Source: JAVBQL01 sp031549085
GTDB taxonomy: Bacteria > Spirochaetota > GWE2-31-10 > MWDO01
Length of the DNA stretch: 64,000 nt
Assembly (NCBI GenBank): GCA_031549085.1
Contig: JAVBQL010000010.1
Span: 1-64,000, forward strand
Direction: 5' to 3'
How positions within the stretch are numbered: the first letter of the stretch is position 1; each line of letters starts with the position of its first letter. This document shows positions 51,316 through 59,701 of this stretch, one piece after another. The translations under genes were made by a program, and so were the position numbers. The notes under the pieces are model-generated. The model ran no database searches. It saw nothing but the letters and a program-made list of their open reading frames with translations, and was not told the origin of the DNA.

Positions 51316-51774
51316 TTATAAATATGGTTGAAATTTGCTTAAAATTTCTGCACCTGTGAATGTAAAGTTTGTTGTTCTCTCTAAAGTATCAGCTTCTGTA
51401 TCAAGCTTTGCAAACTCCATCTCATCAAAGTTAACTTGCTCAAGCATTATAGATTGTGTGCCAATCTTAGAACCAAGGTCAACATTGTTGATAACTATCA
51501 TAAAGTAGGTATCAACACCTGTCTTCATATAGTCTATCATCATTTGTACCTCATCAGTTGATACATAGTAGAATGTAACACTTCCTGTCGCATTGTAGCC
51601 AGTTGCTTTATATTGAGAGCCTCTTTGACCAAGAGTCTTTACCTCTTTTTTGTTTTTAGTAACTTTTGCAGATATTGACTTCACGTGTGCAAAGGGTTTA
51701 ATCTCTCCATTTATTGTTGCATAGATTGAGCCCTCTTTTCCACTGATGGTATCTTTTGCTAATAAAAAATCCAT
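51316..51774 (-). CDS. Tail tube protein (XkdM-like)
   Basis: 152 residues. Tube signatures of the XkdM family: start LLAKDTISGKEGSIYATING, then VKTLGQRGSQYKATGYNATGSVTFYYVS (Gly/Thr-rich strand pair), DYMKTGVDTYFMIVIN and ERTTNFTFTGAEIL at the end. The tube is the inner cylinder of contractile tails. It starts 15 bases after the sheath gene. Confidence 0.9.
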   Translation of the reverse strand: MDFLLAKDTISGKEGSIYATINGEIKPFAHVKSISAKVTKNKKEVKTLGQRGSQYKATGYNATGSVTFYYVSTDEVQMMIDYMKTGVDTYFMIVINNVDLGSKIGTQSIMLEQVNFDEMEFAKLDTEADTLERTTNFTFTGAEILSKFQPYL

Positions 51775-51789
51775 TTAAATACTCCTTTG

Positions 51790-53112
51790 TTATGTGTTGA
51801 GATATACGGTTAAATATAGCTTCTCCATGCTGTCAACAGGCTTAATCCAAAGCTTTGCTACAACAGAGTCAAGCCTATCACCAATCTTTATCTCGATATC
51901 TTCAGCACCCTTAAAATCTTGGATAGCTCCAATTTTTTGCATATTGTTGCAGTAGCTAACGAGGTCAGACATAAAAATCTTGTGTCCAATCTCATTGTTA
52001 TCCACCTTACCTATATATTTGGACTCCCAAATATCTTTTACACTCGTTCCAATCTCATCAAGTGTTCTAACAATTCTATTCTTGCCAAATACATAGTTCT
52101 TTTTTGAGGTGAAACTGTGGTAGCTATTTATATCTTGCTCAACTTTTATTGTTCCATCTTGGTTAGGAGAGAGAACTAATTGTCCATTTTGAAGAGCCTT
52201 TTTAATCTCACTATTTTTTAGCTGTCCATCAATTGCAGTTGCACCTAATATTACTTGCCCACTATTAGATTTTGTCGCATTTGAACCTGCAGTTATTGCA
52301 GCATATACAATTGCAAACTCCTCTTTTGTGAAGCTGGCACTGTTTATTGTTGCACCATTAATATTATTGATTATACCTTCATAGTCGCTTGAAATATAGT
52401 CAGCAACAACAGCCTGAACATATTTTCCCTCATCATTTCTTTGAGTCTTAATGAATGCCTCTATGCTTGCTTTGATAGTTATATCAGTTGTGGCAGCACC
52501 CATAGTATTCCACTTAGCAGTCTCCAATAGACGGAAATAGTTTGGATAGTTGTCTGCCTCAAGGGCATCTCCATTTGAACCGCCTGATAGTGGTAGTCCC
52601 GGTGTAGGTGAGAGTGTTCCCTCTATCACCACATAGCTGTTCTGTTTCAAATCAGCAACAGATGAGACCTTTTGGCTATCAACCAAGCTCCCTTTTAGAT
52701 ATGTGTTTACCTCAAATAGAGCACCATCTTCTGTAACAGATATGGTAAGTGAGTTGCCAAGCTCTCCAGCATATTTCGCAGTTGCTGTAAGACCCACCGA
52801 CTCTGCAGTGGCTTTAGTGCCATCGACATCAGCTCTAAATATCTTTGCTGTTGTACAATATCTCAATGCCTCTCTTACAATTTTTGATTCATCATCAAAT
52901 GCTGTAAAACCTATCTTTGCTAGGCTCTCACCATTTAATAGTTCAGAGTTTGAAACCTCAATAAGTTTACCATTTTCACCCCAAGATAGTGGAAGCATAA
53001 AGGTTACAATTCCACGCTCTCCAATGCCCATAGAGGGCTTATCTATAGACTCAAAGTTTATATATGCACCTGGTCTATCTTTGTTTTCAGTATCAAAATT
53101 ACCGCCTGCCAT
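51790..53112 (-). CDS. Contractile tail sheath protein (XkdK-like)
   Basis: 440 residues, PBSX sheath length. Key blocks: DRPGAYINFESIDKPSMGIGERGIVTFMLPLSWG (the start, typical for Firmicute/PBSX sheaths), ALRYCTTAKIFRADVDG, LPLSGGSNG before EADNYPNYFRLLE, VVADYISSDYEGIINNING, KNRIVRTLDEIG and the C-terminal KLWIKPVDSMEKLYLTVYLN. A sheath gene proves that the tail is of contractile, myovirus-like type, not of siphovirus or VSH-1 type. Confidence 0.95.
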   Translation of the reverse strand: MAGGNFDTENKDRPGAYINFESIDKPSMGIGERGIVTFMLPLSWGENGKLIEVSNSELLNGESLAKIGFTAFDDESKIVREALRYCTTAKIFRADVDGTKATAESVGLTATAKYAGELGNSLTISVTEDGALFEVNTYLKGSLVDSQKVSSVADLKQNSYVVIEGTLSPTPGLPLSGGSNGDALEADNYPNYFRLLETAKWNTMGAATTDITIKASIEAFIKTQRNDEGKYVQAVVADYISSDYEGIINNINGATINSASFTKEEFAIVYAAITAGSNATKSNSGQVILGATAIDGQLKNSEIKKALQNGQLVLSPNQDGTIKVEQDINSYHSFTSKKNYVFGKNRIVRTLDEIGTSVKDIWESKYIGKVDNNEIGHKIFMSDLVSYCNNMQKIGAIQDFKGAEDIEIKIGDRLDSVVAKLWIKPVDSMEKLYLTVYLNT

Positions 53113-53133
53113 CTACTTTTCTTCTCCTTATTC

Positions 53134-53583
53134 TTATAATTTTATATTTAACTCCAATTCTTGCATCTTAGCTGCATCAAGCCTCTCTTTTGTAACTTGA
53201 ATAATTATGTTGCAAAAATAGTTTAAAATTCCATCCTCTTTCTCATACTTTGCCTCTGTTATACCAACTTCAAAGCCCTCTATGTTTATAGTGTTTAGTT
53301 CACTTAATAACTTTAGCCCCACACCATCAAGCCTCTCTTGAAGATTGCCCTCAGAAGATGGAGTGCTTGAAATTATATATTGAATGTTGAAAGAGTAGTC
53401 CAAAGACCAGCGATTTTTTCTGCCCTCACTTTTGGTAATTGATTGTTGAGTAACCAAAAAATATGGATAGGTAACACTATCTTCACCAATTTTCTCTTTG
53501 GAACAGATCACATCTGGAAAGATTTTTGCTATCTCACTGCAGAGAAGAAGCTTTATAGTCTCTCCATTTATTGTATAACTCAT
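53134..53583 (-). CDS. Tail terminator-like protein (DUF6838-like)
   Basis: 149 residues, first gene of the tail operon. It opens SYTINGETIKLLLCSEIAKIFP followed by EDSVTYPYFLVTQQSITK, then a Ser-rich loop, LQERLDGVGLKLLSELNTI, and ends in NIIIQVTKE. This is the pattern of small proteins encoded just before the sheath gene in PBSX-like phages, which cap the tail at its head-proximal end. No head-to-tail or head gene lies upstream. AAAGGG precedes the ATG. Confidence 0.7.
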   Translation of the reverse strand: MSYTINGETIKLLLCSEIAKIFPDVICSKEKIGEDSVTYPYFLVTQQSITKSEGRKNRWSLDYSFNIQYIISSTPSSEGNLQERLDGVGLKLLSELNTINIEGFEVGITEAKYEKEDGILNYFCNIIIQVTKERLDAAKMQELELNIKL

Positions 53584-54139
53584 TTTTTTGCCCTTTAAGA
53601 TTTGACAATAGAATACTTTTTTTATTTAAGCTTAAAGATAAGATAAAAACTTTAAAATATGCATGACTCTATATCTTCTCTACTATTGGATAGTTTGTAA
53701 TATCAAGAATTGTTATTACATAAAAAAGTCTTAAATTATCTTGTAAGCAGGCCTAATATAGCCTCAAAGCCATTCTCAAATCAAGCCAACTTTAAAATTT
53801 TCTTTTGCTGTTTATTAAATAGAGAAGATAAAGTGATTATTGATAAATATGTCTTTTCAACTTATGAAACAATTATCTCAAGAGAGTTATATTTTATAAT
53901 CAAATAAATTATTAAAAAATTATAAAAAATTATAAAAAAATGATAATATAATTTTACATTTTATTATTTTATTAAAATAAAAATTTAAAACGACTATAAT
54001 ACAATATAATTGTTATTTTTTGATTAAAGGTAAACAAAAAGTTTTTTTTAATAAAAAAAAGCTTTTATTTTATAATTAAAATTTTAAAATAACTATTTTT
54101 CAGTGAATTTAATAATTTATTAATCCGAAATTCAAATTT
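53584..54139. other. Intergenic region between the tail operon and the transposase
   Basis: 556 bp, extremely AT-rich, containing the tail operon promoter on the minus strand. No proper -35/-10 pair is seen for it, which fits dependence on the Mor-like activator. A possible gene remnant is read on the minus strand around 53733-53790 (FENGFEAILGLLT) with stops nearby. Before the transposase there is an inverted repeat (AAATTCAAATTTATG ... CATAAATTTGAATTT, 54128-54163 region) that contains its start codon. Confidence 0.4.
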
Positions 54140-55318
54140 ATGCTGATTAACATAAATTTGAATTTTAGTCTAAATATTGACAATTGTAATTTTAGTTCCA
54201 TTACAACTGTCATAAAAAATATTTTATCAAAATTGATATCAGATATATTTTATCAAATAATACTCATATTTGTAGAAAAAGAGATGAAAAAGACAAAAAA
54301 ATCATTTTGTTGTGATTGTGGAAATAGTAAAAATTTTATCTACAAAACTAAAGGCAGCATTGCAAGAGTTACAAAAATAAAATCAATTTTTGGCACGCTA
54401 GAGATCCCTCAAATACAGCTTAAATGCAAGTGCTGTGGAAAAAAGATCTATATAACAAGAACCATATTGGAGATAGAAAAATATAAGAGATATCCAAACA
54501 TCATAAAAAGATTGCTTGCCTTTTTGGGAGCTGTAACCACATATCGTGTTGGAGAAAAAATTGTAGACTCTTTTAATATGCTAAACACAAACAAAAGTGC
54601 TATTATTAGATCAGTGAAAGAGGTCTCAAAAACAATAAATTTTTCTATTGATAAAAATGAGATAGAGACAGGTCAGGTTGATGGGACTGGAATCCCAATA
54701 AGGGGTGGAAATAAAAGAGGGCTTGAACTAAAAGTTTTAATGCAAAATATGTCCAATGGAAAGATGAGGATTGCAGGACTTGATCTATCGGAGTATAAAA
54801 ATTGGGAAAAGATGGCTAAACAAATTAATGATGATAATCTATTAATCTGCTGTGATGGGGATAAAGAATTAATTAATAAGCTTGAAAGTCAATTTAATAT
54901 ATGTTTATGGCATCTGCCGCATCTAACAAAATATTATCTATGGGAGAGTGAAGTTAAGAGAGATTCATACTTATATAAAAATGTTATGAGTAAAATTTAT
55001 GATATATGTGAAATAGATAGTCTAGAAACAGATTACAATAGACTATACAGTAAAAAAGTAGAGCTAATTTCTGATTTTATAAACCAGTTTAGAGGTATAA
55101 AAGAGATAGAAAAAATAGGGAACTATTTAAATAAATATAAATATAATCTATTCCATTTTCTAAAATATTCTAATCTGGATAAAACTACTAGTAAAGTAGA
55201 GCGCTCAATGAGGACCATAAACAATAGAATTGACATCGGTGGCTCATGGAGCAGAGATGGAGCATTATCACTCTTAAAAATTAGACTTGCACACTACTAT
55301 AACAATTGGGTACCATAA
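54140..55318 (+). CDS. DDE transposase of the IS256/Mutator superfamily (ISLre2-like)
   Basis: 392 residues. A zinc-ribbon (FCCDCGNSKNF, CKCCGKKIY) precedes the catalytic core: first Asp in GQVDGTGIPIRGG, second Asp in LICCDGDKEL, the CxxH-like motif CLWHLPH typical for this superfamily, and the Glu in SKVERSMRTINNRIDIGGSW. Length and Zn ribbon suggest ISLre2 or a relative; the family is not certain. The ATG at 54140 sits in a hairpin with no ribosome site; translation might begin at an ATG further in (EMKKTKKSF). The right end has TTTACACACCCC at 55351-55362, but no matching left end is visible. Confidence 0.75.
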   Translation: MLININLNFSLNIDNCNFSSITTVIKNILSKLISDIFYQIILIFVEKEMKKTKKSFCCDCGNSKNFIYKTKGSIARVTKIKSIFGTLEIPQIQLKCKCCGKKIYITRTILEIEKYKRYPNIIKRLLAFLGAVTTYRVGEKIVDSFNMLNTNKSAIIRSVKEVSKTINFSIDKNEIETGQVDGTGIPIRGGNKRGLELKVLMQNMSNGKMRIAGLDLSEYKNWEKMAKQINDDNLLICCDGDKELINKLESQFNICLWHLPHLTKYYLWESEVKRDSYLYKNVMSKIYDICEIDSLETDYNRLYSKKVELISDFINQFRGIKEIEKIGNYLNKYKYNLFHFLKYSNLDKTTSKVERSMRTINNRIDIGGSWSRDGALSLLKIRLAHYYNNWVP

Positions 55319-55503
55319 AAATTAGCTCCTAAAATTAAAATAGACACCTATTTACACACCCCTTAACTACTAAGAAATAATATAAATCTCTGTTTTTTTA
55401 AAAAAAGATCATTAAAATTATTAATAAAGGACAAAAATAAAAAAAATAGTTGACTTTATTTTTATTTTATTGTTTAATATATATTGTTAGGTGTTAATCT
55501 AAC

Positions 55504-55518
55504 TAGGTCTCTAGTTTG
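55504..55518 (-). repeat. Inverted near-copy of the 15-mer at 37962-37976
   Basis: On the minus strand CAAACTAGAGACCTA; the left copy at 37962-37976 (plus strand) is CAAACTGGAGACCTA. One mismatch in 15. The pair encloses replication genes, tail operon and transposase. Confidence 0.4.
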
Positions 55519-55642
55519 TTCATCTACTACAACTTTACGATATTTTTTAATAAAATGTTAATATATTTTATATAATAGTTTCTTTTCAAATTAGGATAAT
55601 AATAAAATAATTTCAATAATACCCAAGTTAGATATTATATTT

Positions 55643-55671
55643 TTGACAAATATCAATTATAGTAGTATAAT
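55643..55671 (+). promoter_or_regulatory. Consensus sigma-70 promoter of the TPR-Clp operon
   Basis: TTGACA (55643-55648), spacer of exactly 17 bp, TATAAT (55666-55671). Both boxes are perfect. Transcription should begin about 55678, with a leader of roughly 50 bases before the ATG at 55727 (ribosome site AGGA). Confidence 0.9.
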
Positions 55672-55726
55672 TGATTAATTATATATATTAATATTAATAC
55701 TTCAATAATTTAGGATATAATTTTTT

Positions 55727-58522
55727 ATGGACAGTAATCTTGATAGGCTTTTTAATAGAGCAACAGAGCTATATCAGAAAAATGATTATGGGAATGCTCT
55801 AAAGCTATTGGAAAAAATCGTTGAAAAAGATAAATATAACTCAAAATCTATCTTAATGATAGCACAGATCAAAAATGATCAAGATAAGAAGAGTGAGGCT
55901 GTGAACTATTATGAAAAATACCTTGAGTTAAAATCTGATGATATTCATGCATGGAATGAGCTTGGGAATATCTATTTTGATGTCGAAGATTTTGACAACT
56001 CAGTCAGGTGCTATAAAAAAGCGATTGAAATAGATAGTGAATCTTTTTGGGTATACTACAACATTGGCTTAAGTATAGCTGGCAGAGGGAATGATAGTCC
56101 AGAATCTATAGAAGAGGCAAAAAAATGGTTTGAGAAATCCATTAAAATAAAAGAGAACTACTCCCCTGCACTAAATGAGCTTGGCCTCTACTATTTAGAA
56201 AAGGGGCAAATCAGCACTGCTGAGATCTACTTTAATAGAGCTATTGCTGGTGATGATAAATATAAGTTTCCATACTATAACCTTGCTAAAATATATAAAG
56301 AGCGAGGTGAAAGTGAGAAGGCAAAAGATTTTTTAATAAGAGCTATAAAGTGTGATCCAAGCTATGTTGGAGCATATAATAATCTTGGAATCATATATTA
56401 TGAAGAAAAAAATAATAATGTGGCTCTATACTACTATACAAAGGCACTGCAAATTGATGCCTTCTATAAATATTCACTCTTTAACATTGGTCTAGTATTT
56501 GAAGAGATGGAAGAGTACAAAAAGGCTCATGAGGTATACTCAAGGGCTCTATCATTAGACCCAAAATATCTTCCTGCAATGGATGCAAAGAAAAAACTAT
56601 TGGAAAACTATCAAGATAAATTGGATAGTTATACTCCTTTGACCCCTACAGTTGATCTAAAGCCTGATACATATAAAATGCTACTATCAAAAGAGGATCT
56701 AAAGATAGTCAATGAATCAGAAAAAATAGAGTCTATATCAAACTTGGTAGTAGATATAGAAAATAGAGAGAGTGACAAGAGGGAATCATATCTAGAAAAA
56801 TATGGCACAAACCTCACAAAACTAGCAAGAGAGGGACAACTCTACTCTGTCCTAAACAGAGAAAAAGAGATAAATGAGACATTAGAGACTCTATACAAGA
56901 TGAAAAAAAATAATCCTATACTTTTAGGAAAAGCAGGTGTTGGAAAGACTGCAATAGTTGAAGGGTTAGCTGTAAAGATTGCCTCTAAAGATGTTCCAAA
57001 CTTCTTCAAAAATATGGAGATTATAGAGCTAAACATGAGCCTCTTGGTTGCAGGCACTAACTATCGCGGTGATTTTGAAAAGCGTTTAAAAAATATAATA
57101 GAGGATGTAAAAGAGAGAAAAAACATCATTCTCTTTATCGATGAGATACACACAATTGTTGGTGCTGGAGAATCTAATAATGGATCTTTAGATGCTTCTA
57201 ATATTCTAAAACCTATATTGGCCAATGGGCAATTAAGGTGTATAGGGGCAACAACAACAGAGGAGTATCAAAAATTTATTCAAAAAGATGGTGCATTGGA
57301 GAGAAGGTTTCATCCAATTAGGATAAAAGAGCTATCAGCCAGTGCCTCTTTAGCAATACTACAAGACTTAAAAAAGAGAGTAATGTCCCACTATAAGGCC
57401 TCCATAAAAGACTCTATGCTGCGACTGATCATAGATTTGGCAGATAGTGAAATAAAAAATAGAGTTTTCCCTGATAAAGCGATAGATATTCTAGAAAAAA
57501 GCTTTGCAAGAACCTCTCTTCTCTCAAAAAAAATAGTAGATGAAAATACAATCAAAGAGGTTGTAAGTGAGATGGCGGGTATAAACTTTGTTGATAGTGA
57601 TACCTATCATTTACTAACAATGGAGAGTGAGTTAAAAAGAAAAGTTTATGGACAGGATAGTGTGATTGATACTGTTGCCAACAAGCTTAGAATCAATAAA
57701 CAAAAGATAAACTTAAATATCAATAGACCTCAAGGAGTATTTCTATTCACTGGACCAACTGGTGTTGGAAAAACTCTTTTAGCCAAAGAGATTGCTGGCT
57801 TTCTATTTGATTCAAAAGAGAAGCTATTTACTATTAATATGAGTGAGTTTAGTGAGCCTCATAGTATATCAAAACTGATTGGTTCGCCTCCGGGCTATGT
57901 TGGGTTTGAAAATATTCCTCTACTCACATCAAAAATAATGGAGAATCCAAACTCTATAATTGTTCTTGAAGAGATAGAAAAAGCAAATATAGAGGTAATA
58001 AAACTATTCTTGCAGATATTTGATGAAGGCAAGATAAATGATGCTCAAGGGCGTGAGATATATTTTTCTAATACAATCATAATAATGACAAGCAATTTAA
58101 TAACTGTAAACAGCGGAAAGCTTGGCTTTGGCAATTCAAAAAGTGAGCCTGAAAATAGTTTGGCAAACCATTTTCCAATAGAGTTTGTTAATAGGATTGA
58201 TGATATTCTAGTCTTTGACTATATAAATAGGGAGACTTCAAAAAAGATATTAAAAGATATAATCATTAAAAAAACAAAGAGAATATTGAAAAAAAGAAAA
58301 ATAAATATAACTTTTGAATCTCCAGTTGTTGAATATATTTTAGAATTGGGGTACAATAAAAAGCTTGGGATGAGAAATATTGAGAGAGTCTTTGAGAAAG
58401 AGTGTTTAAGCGAAATTGCAATGTTTTTATACAAAAATGAGAATGTAAAAAATATTGTGGTTTCTGTAGATAATGGAAAATTGCATTTAGATGAGGGAGG
58501 TATAAAAAATGAAAGAGACTAA
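55727..58522 (+). CDS. ClpA/C-like AAA+ unfoldase with an N-terminal TPR domain in place of the Clp N-domain
   Basis: 931 residues. Residues 1-300 are about eight tetratricopeptide repeats (for example AWNELGNIYFDVEDFDNSVRCYKKAIEID; key pattern N-x-G-x-x-Y...A). A linker follows, then two AAA+ modules. D1: Walker A GKAGVGKTA (about 403), pore loop GTNYRGDFEKR, Walker B ILFIDEIHT, arginine finger LERRFHP. D2: Walker A GPTGVGKTL (about 677), pore loop GYVGFE, Walker B VLEEIEKA (Glu where Asp is usual), sensor IIMTSN. No ClpB-type middle coiled-coil is present. KLGFG at about 799 lies where ClpA/ClpC have the ClpP-binding loop ([LIV]G[FL]), so it may feed a ClpP. Substrates would be chosen by the TPR part. 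Confidence 0.88.
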   Translation: MDSNLDRLFNRATELYQKNDYGNALKLLEKIVEKDKYNSKSILMIAQIKNDQDKKSEAVNYYEKYLELKSDDIHAWNELGNIYFDVEDFDNSVRCYKKAIEIDSESFWVYYNIGLSIAGRGNDSPESIEEAKKWFEKSIKIKENYSPALNELGLYYLEKGQISTAEIYFNRAIAGDDKYKFPYYNLAKIYKERGESEKAKDFLIRAIKCDPSYVGAYNNLGIIYYEEKNNNVALYYYTKALQIDAFYKYSLFNIGLVFEEMEEYKKAHEVYSRALSLDPKYLPAMDAKKKLLENYQDKLDSYTPLTPTVDLKPDTYKMLLSKEDLKIVNESEKIESISNLVVDIENRESDKRESYLEKYGTNLTKLAREGQLYSVLNREKEINETLETLYKMKKNNPILLGKAGVGKTAIVEGLAVKIASKDVPNFFKNMEIIELNMSLLVAGTNYRGDFEKRLKNIIEDVKERKNIILFIDEIHTIVGAGESNNGSLDASNILKPILANGQLRCIGATTTEEYQKFIQKDGALERRFHPIRIKELSASASLAILQDLKKRVMSHYKASIKDSMLRLIIDLADSEIKNRVFPDKAIDILEKSFARTSLLSKKIVDENTIKEVVSEMAGINFVDSDTYHLLTMESELKRKVYGQDSVIDTVANKLRINKQKINLNINRPQGVFLFTGPTGVGKTLLAKEIAGFLFDSKEKLFTINMSEFSEPHSISKLIGSPPGYVGFENIPLLTSKIMENPNSIIVLEEIEKANIEVIKLFLQIFDEGKINDAQGREIYFSNTIIIMTSNLITVNSGKLGFGNSKSEPENSLANHFPIEFVNRIDDILVFDYINRETSKKILKDIIIKKTKRILKKRKINITFESPVVEYILELGYNKKLGMRNIERVFEKECLSEIAMFLYKNENVKNIVVSVDNGKLHLDEGGIKNERD

Positions 58523-59402
58523 TAATAATGATATTTTAATAGTATTATTTCCTTTTAAAAACTTTGAACTAAATGGGGCACAAAAAGAGTATATAATAGG
58601 CTCTTTTGAGATAACTCTTGAGTTGCTTAATGAGCTTATTGCAACCAATTTTACAACAGATGAGCTAAAAAAAAGCATTGCTAATAAAAGTGAAGATGAG
58701 AAGCTTGAATATTTTAAGAAAGCAAAATCAATTTCTGAAAAAAATATTCTTCTAATTGGAAGTTATGATAATCTTGCTAAGTTTGGCAAGCTTTTAGATA
58801 TTCCAGCAGACAAGACTGGATTTGATTTTAATATATATGATAAAGCTGCATCGAATGATAATGAGGCAACTCAAATAATCAGAAGCTACTCAATTATCTC
58901 CGCTGCTCTTGGCTTTATTCCTATACCAATACCAGATTTAGTTGTACTATTGCCTATACAGGTTGGCATGGTTGCAAACATATCTACACTTTACCGCTTC
59001 AATATAAACTCAGATAGATTTGTAAAGATGATAATAGGAGCATCTGGAGTAAGTATCATTGGAAAAAGCATTGCAAGTCTTGGTATGAAGCTTATCCCTA
59101 TATTAGGCTGGGCTATTAATGGAGCATTAGCTTTTTCAACCACCTATGCAATAGGCATAATCACCAAAAAATATATAGATGCCAATGGAAAAATAGATAA
59201 AGAGTCTATAAAAGAGATATATAAAAACTCCCTTGCTGAGGGGAAGGTTGAGTTTAATAAACTAAAAGATATTATCTTAGAAAAGAAAGATGAGATCATA
59301 AAAGAATTCAACAAAATGAGAGAGAGAAAAGAGAATAGCAATAATAGTGATATAAATGAAGAGAATATTGAAAACAGTGAAGATATTAATGATAAAAAAT
59401 AG
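58509..59402 (+). CDS. DUF697-type membrane protein
   Basis: 297 residues. The core about 115-215 (IRSYSIISAALGFIPIPIPD, LLPIQVGMVANISTLYRF, GMKLIPILGWAINGALAFS) has the 'PiPiaD...l..iQ..Mi..ia..yg' pattern of DUF697 proteins, with three or four hydrophobic helices. The N-terminal 110 residues are helical and the last 70 are Glu/Lys/Asn-rich coiled coil. It overlaps the Clp gene by 14 bases, so translation is coupled. Role unknown; it may anchor the Clp to the inner membrane or be its substrate. Confidence 0.7.
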   Translation: MKETNNNDILIVLFPFKNFELNGAQKEYIIGSFEITLELLNELIATNFTTDELKKSIANKSEDEKLEYFKKAKSISEKNILLIGSYDNLAKFGKLLDIPADKTGFDFNIYDKAASNDNEATQIIRSYSIISAALGFIPIPIPDLVVLLPIQVGMVANISTLYRFNINSDRFVKMIIGASGVSIIGKSIASLGMKLIPILGWAINGALAFSTTYAIGIITKKYIDANGKIDKESIKEIYKNSLAEGKVEFNKLKDIILEKKDEIIKEFNKMRERKENSNNSDINEENIENSEDINDKK

Positions 59403-59428
59403 ACTGTTATTATAAAGGAGATAGTGTT

Positions 59429-59701
59429 ATGGAAAATGAAAACAACGAAAGCAAAGAGTTGGGAATAATTGGATTAGATTCTGATGGAACACCTCTAGTT
59501 AGAGAACCTATTAGGGTTACTTTATCAGAGTTTAAAAAAAGCAAATTTCTTGATATAAGAAAAGTATACAATAAAGATGGACAGTGGCTTCCAACATCTA
59601 AAGGGATAACTCTTACAGAGGATACCTTTGATGCTATATTAGAGATACTTAACAAACAAAAAGATGAGATAAAAGAGTGGATTAAGCATGACAAAAAATA
59701 G
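59429..59701 (+). CDS. PC4/p15-like single-stranded DNA-binding protein
   Basis: 90 residues. The last 60 match the transcriptional coactivator p15 (PC4) fold: IRVTLSEFKKSKFLDIRKVY, then DGQWLPTSKGITLTEDTFDAIL (pattern 'i.ls.fkg...vdiRk.y...g...PtkKGisL....w..L'). Such small proteins bind ssDNA as dimers. An acidic N-terminus (ENENNESKEL) precedes it. 26 bp after the DUF697 gene, and it overlaps the next gene by 14 bases. Its place between membrane-associated genes is unexplained. Confidence 0.82.
   Translation: MENENNESKELGIIGLDSDGTPLVREPIRVTLSEFKKSKFLDIRKVYNKDGQWLPTSKGITLTEDTFDAILEILNKQKDEIKEWIKHDKK

Larger units (their letters stand above)
55319..55726. other. Intergenic region with IS end motif, inverted 15-mer and the Clp promoter
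   Basis: 408 bp. TTTACACACCCC at 55351-55362 resembles an IS256-type end. TAGGTCTCTAGTTTG at 55504-55518 is an inverted near-match of the 15-mer at 37962-37976. The minus strand around it can be read as a 20-codon remnant (YRKVVVDEQTRDLVRLTPNN). The perfect promoter at 55643-55671 drives the Clp operon. Confidence 0.5.

Noticed and set aside
38212..53583. Gene transfer agent of VSH-1 type
   Set aside because: A sheath, tube and gp25-type wedge mark a contractile tail, and no capsid, portal or terminase is present to package DNA.
53710..53907. Short plus-strand frame between tail operon and transposase
   Set aside because: No ribosome site or recognisable features; the region is more likely a remnant or random AT-rich DNA.
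55727..58522. ClpV of a type VI secretion system
   Set aside because: No other T6SS gene is near; the protein has TPRs and an LGF ClpP loop, both foreign to ClpV.
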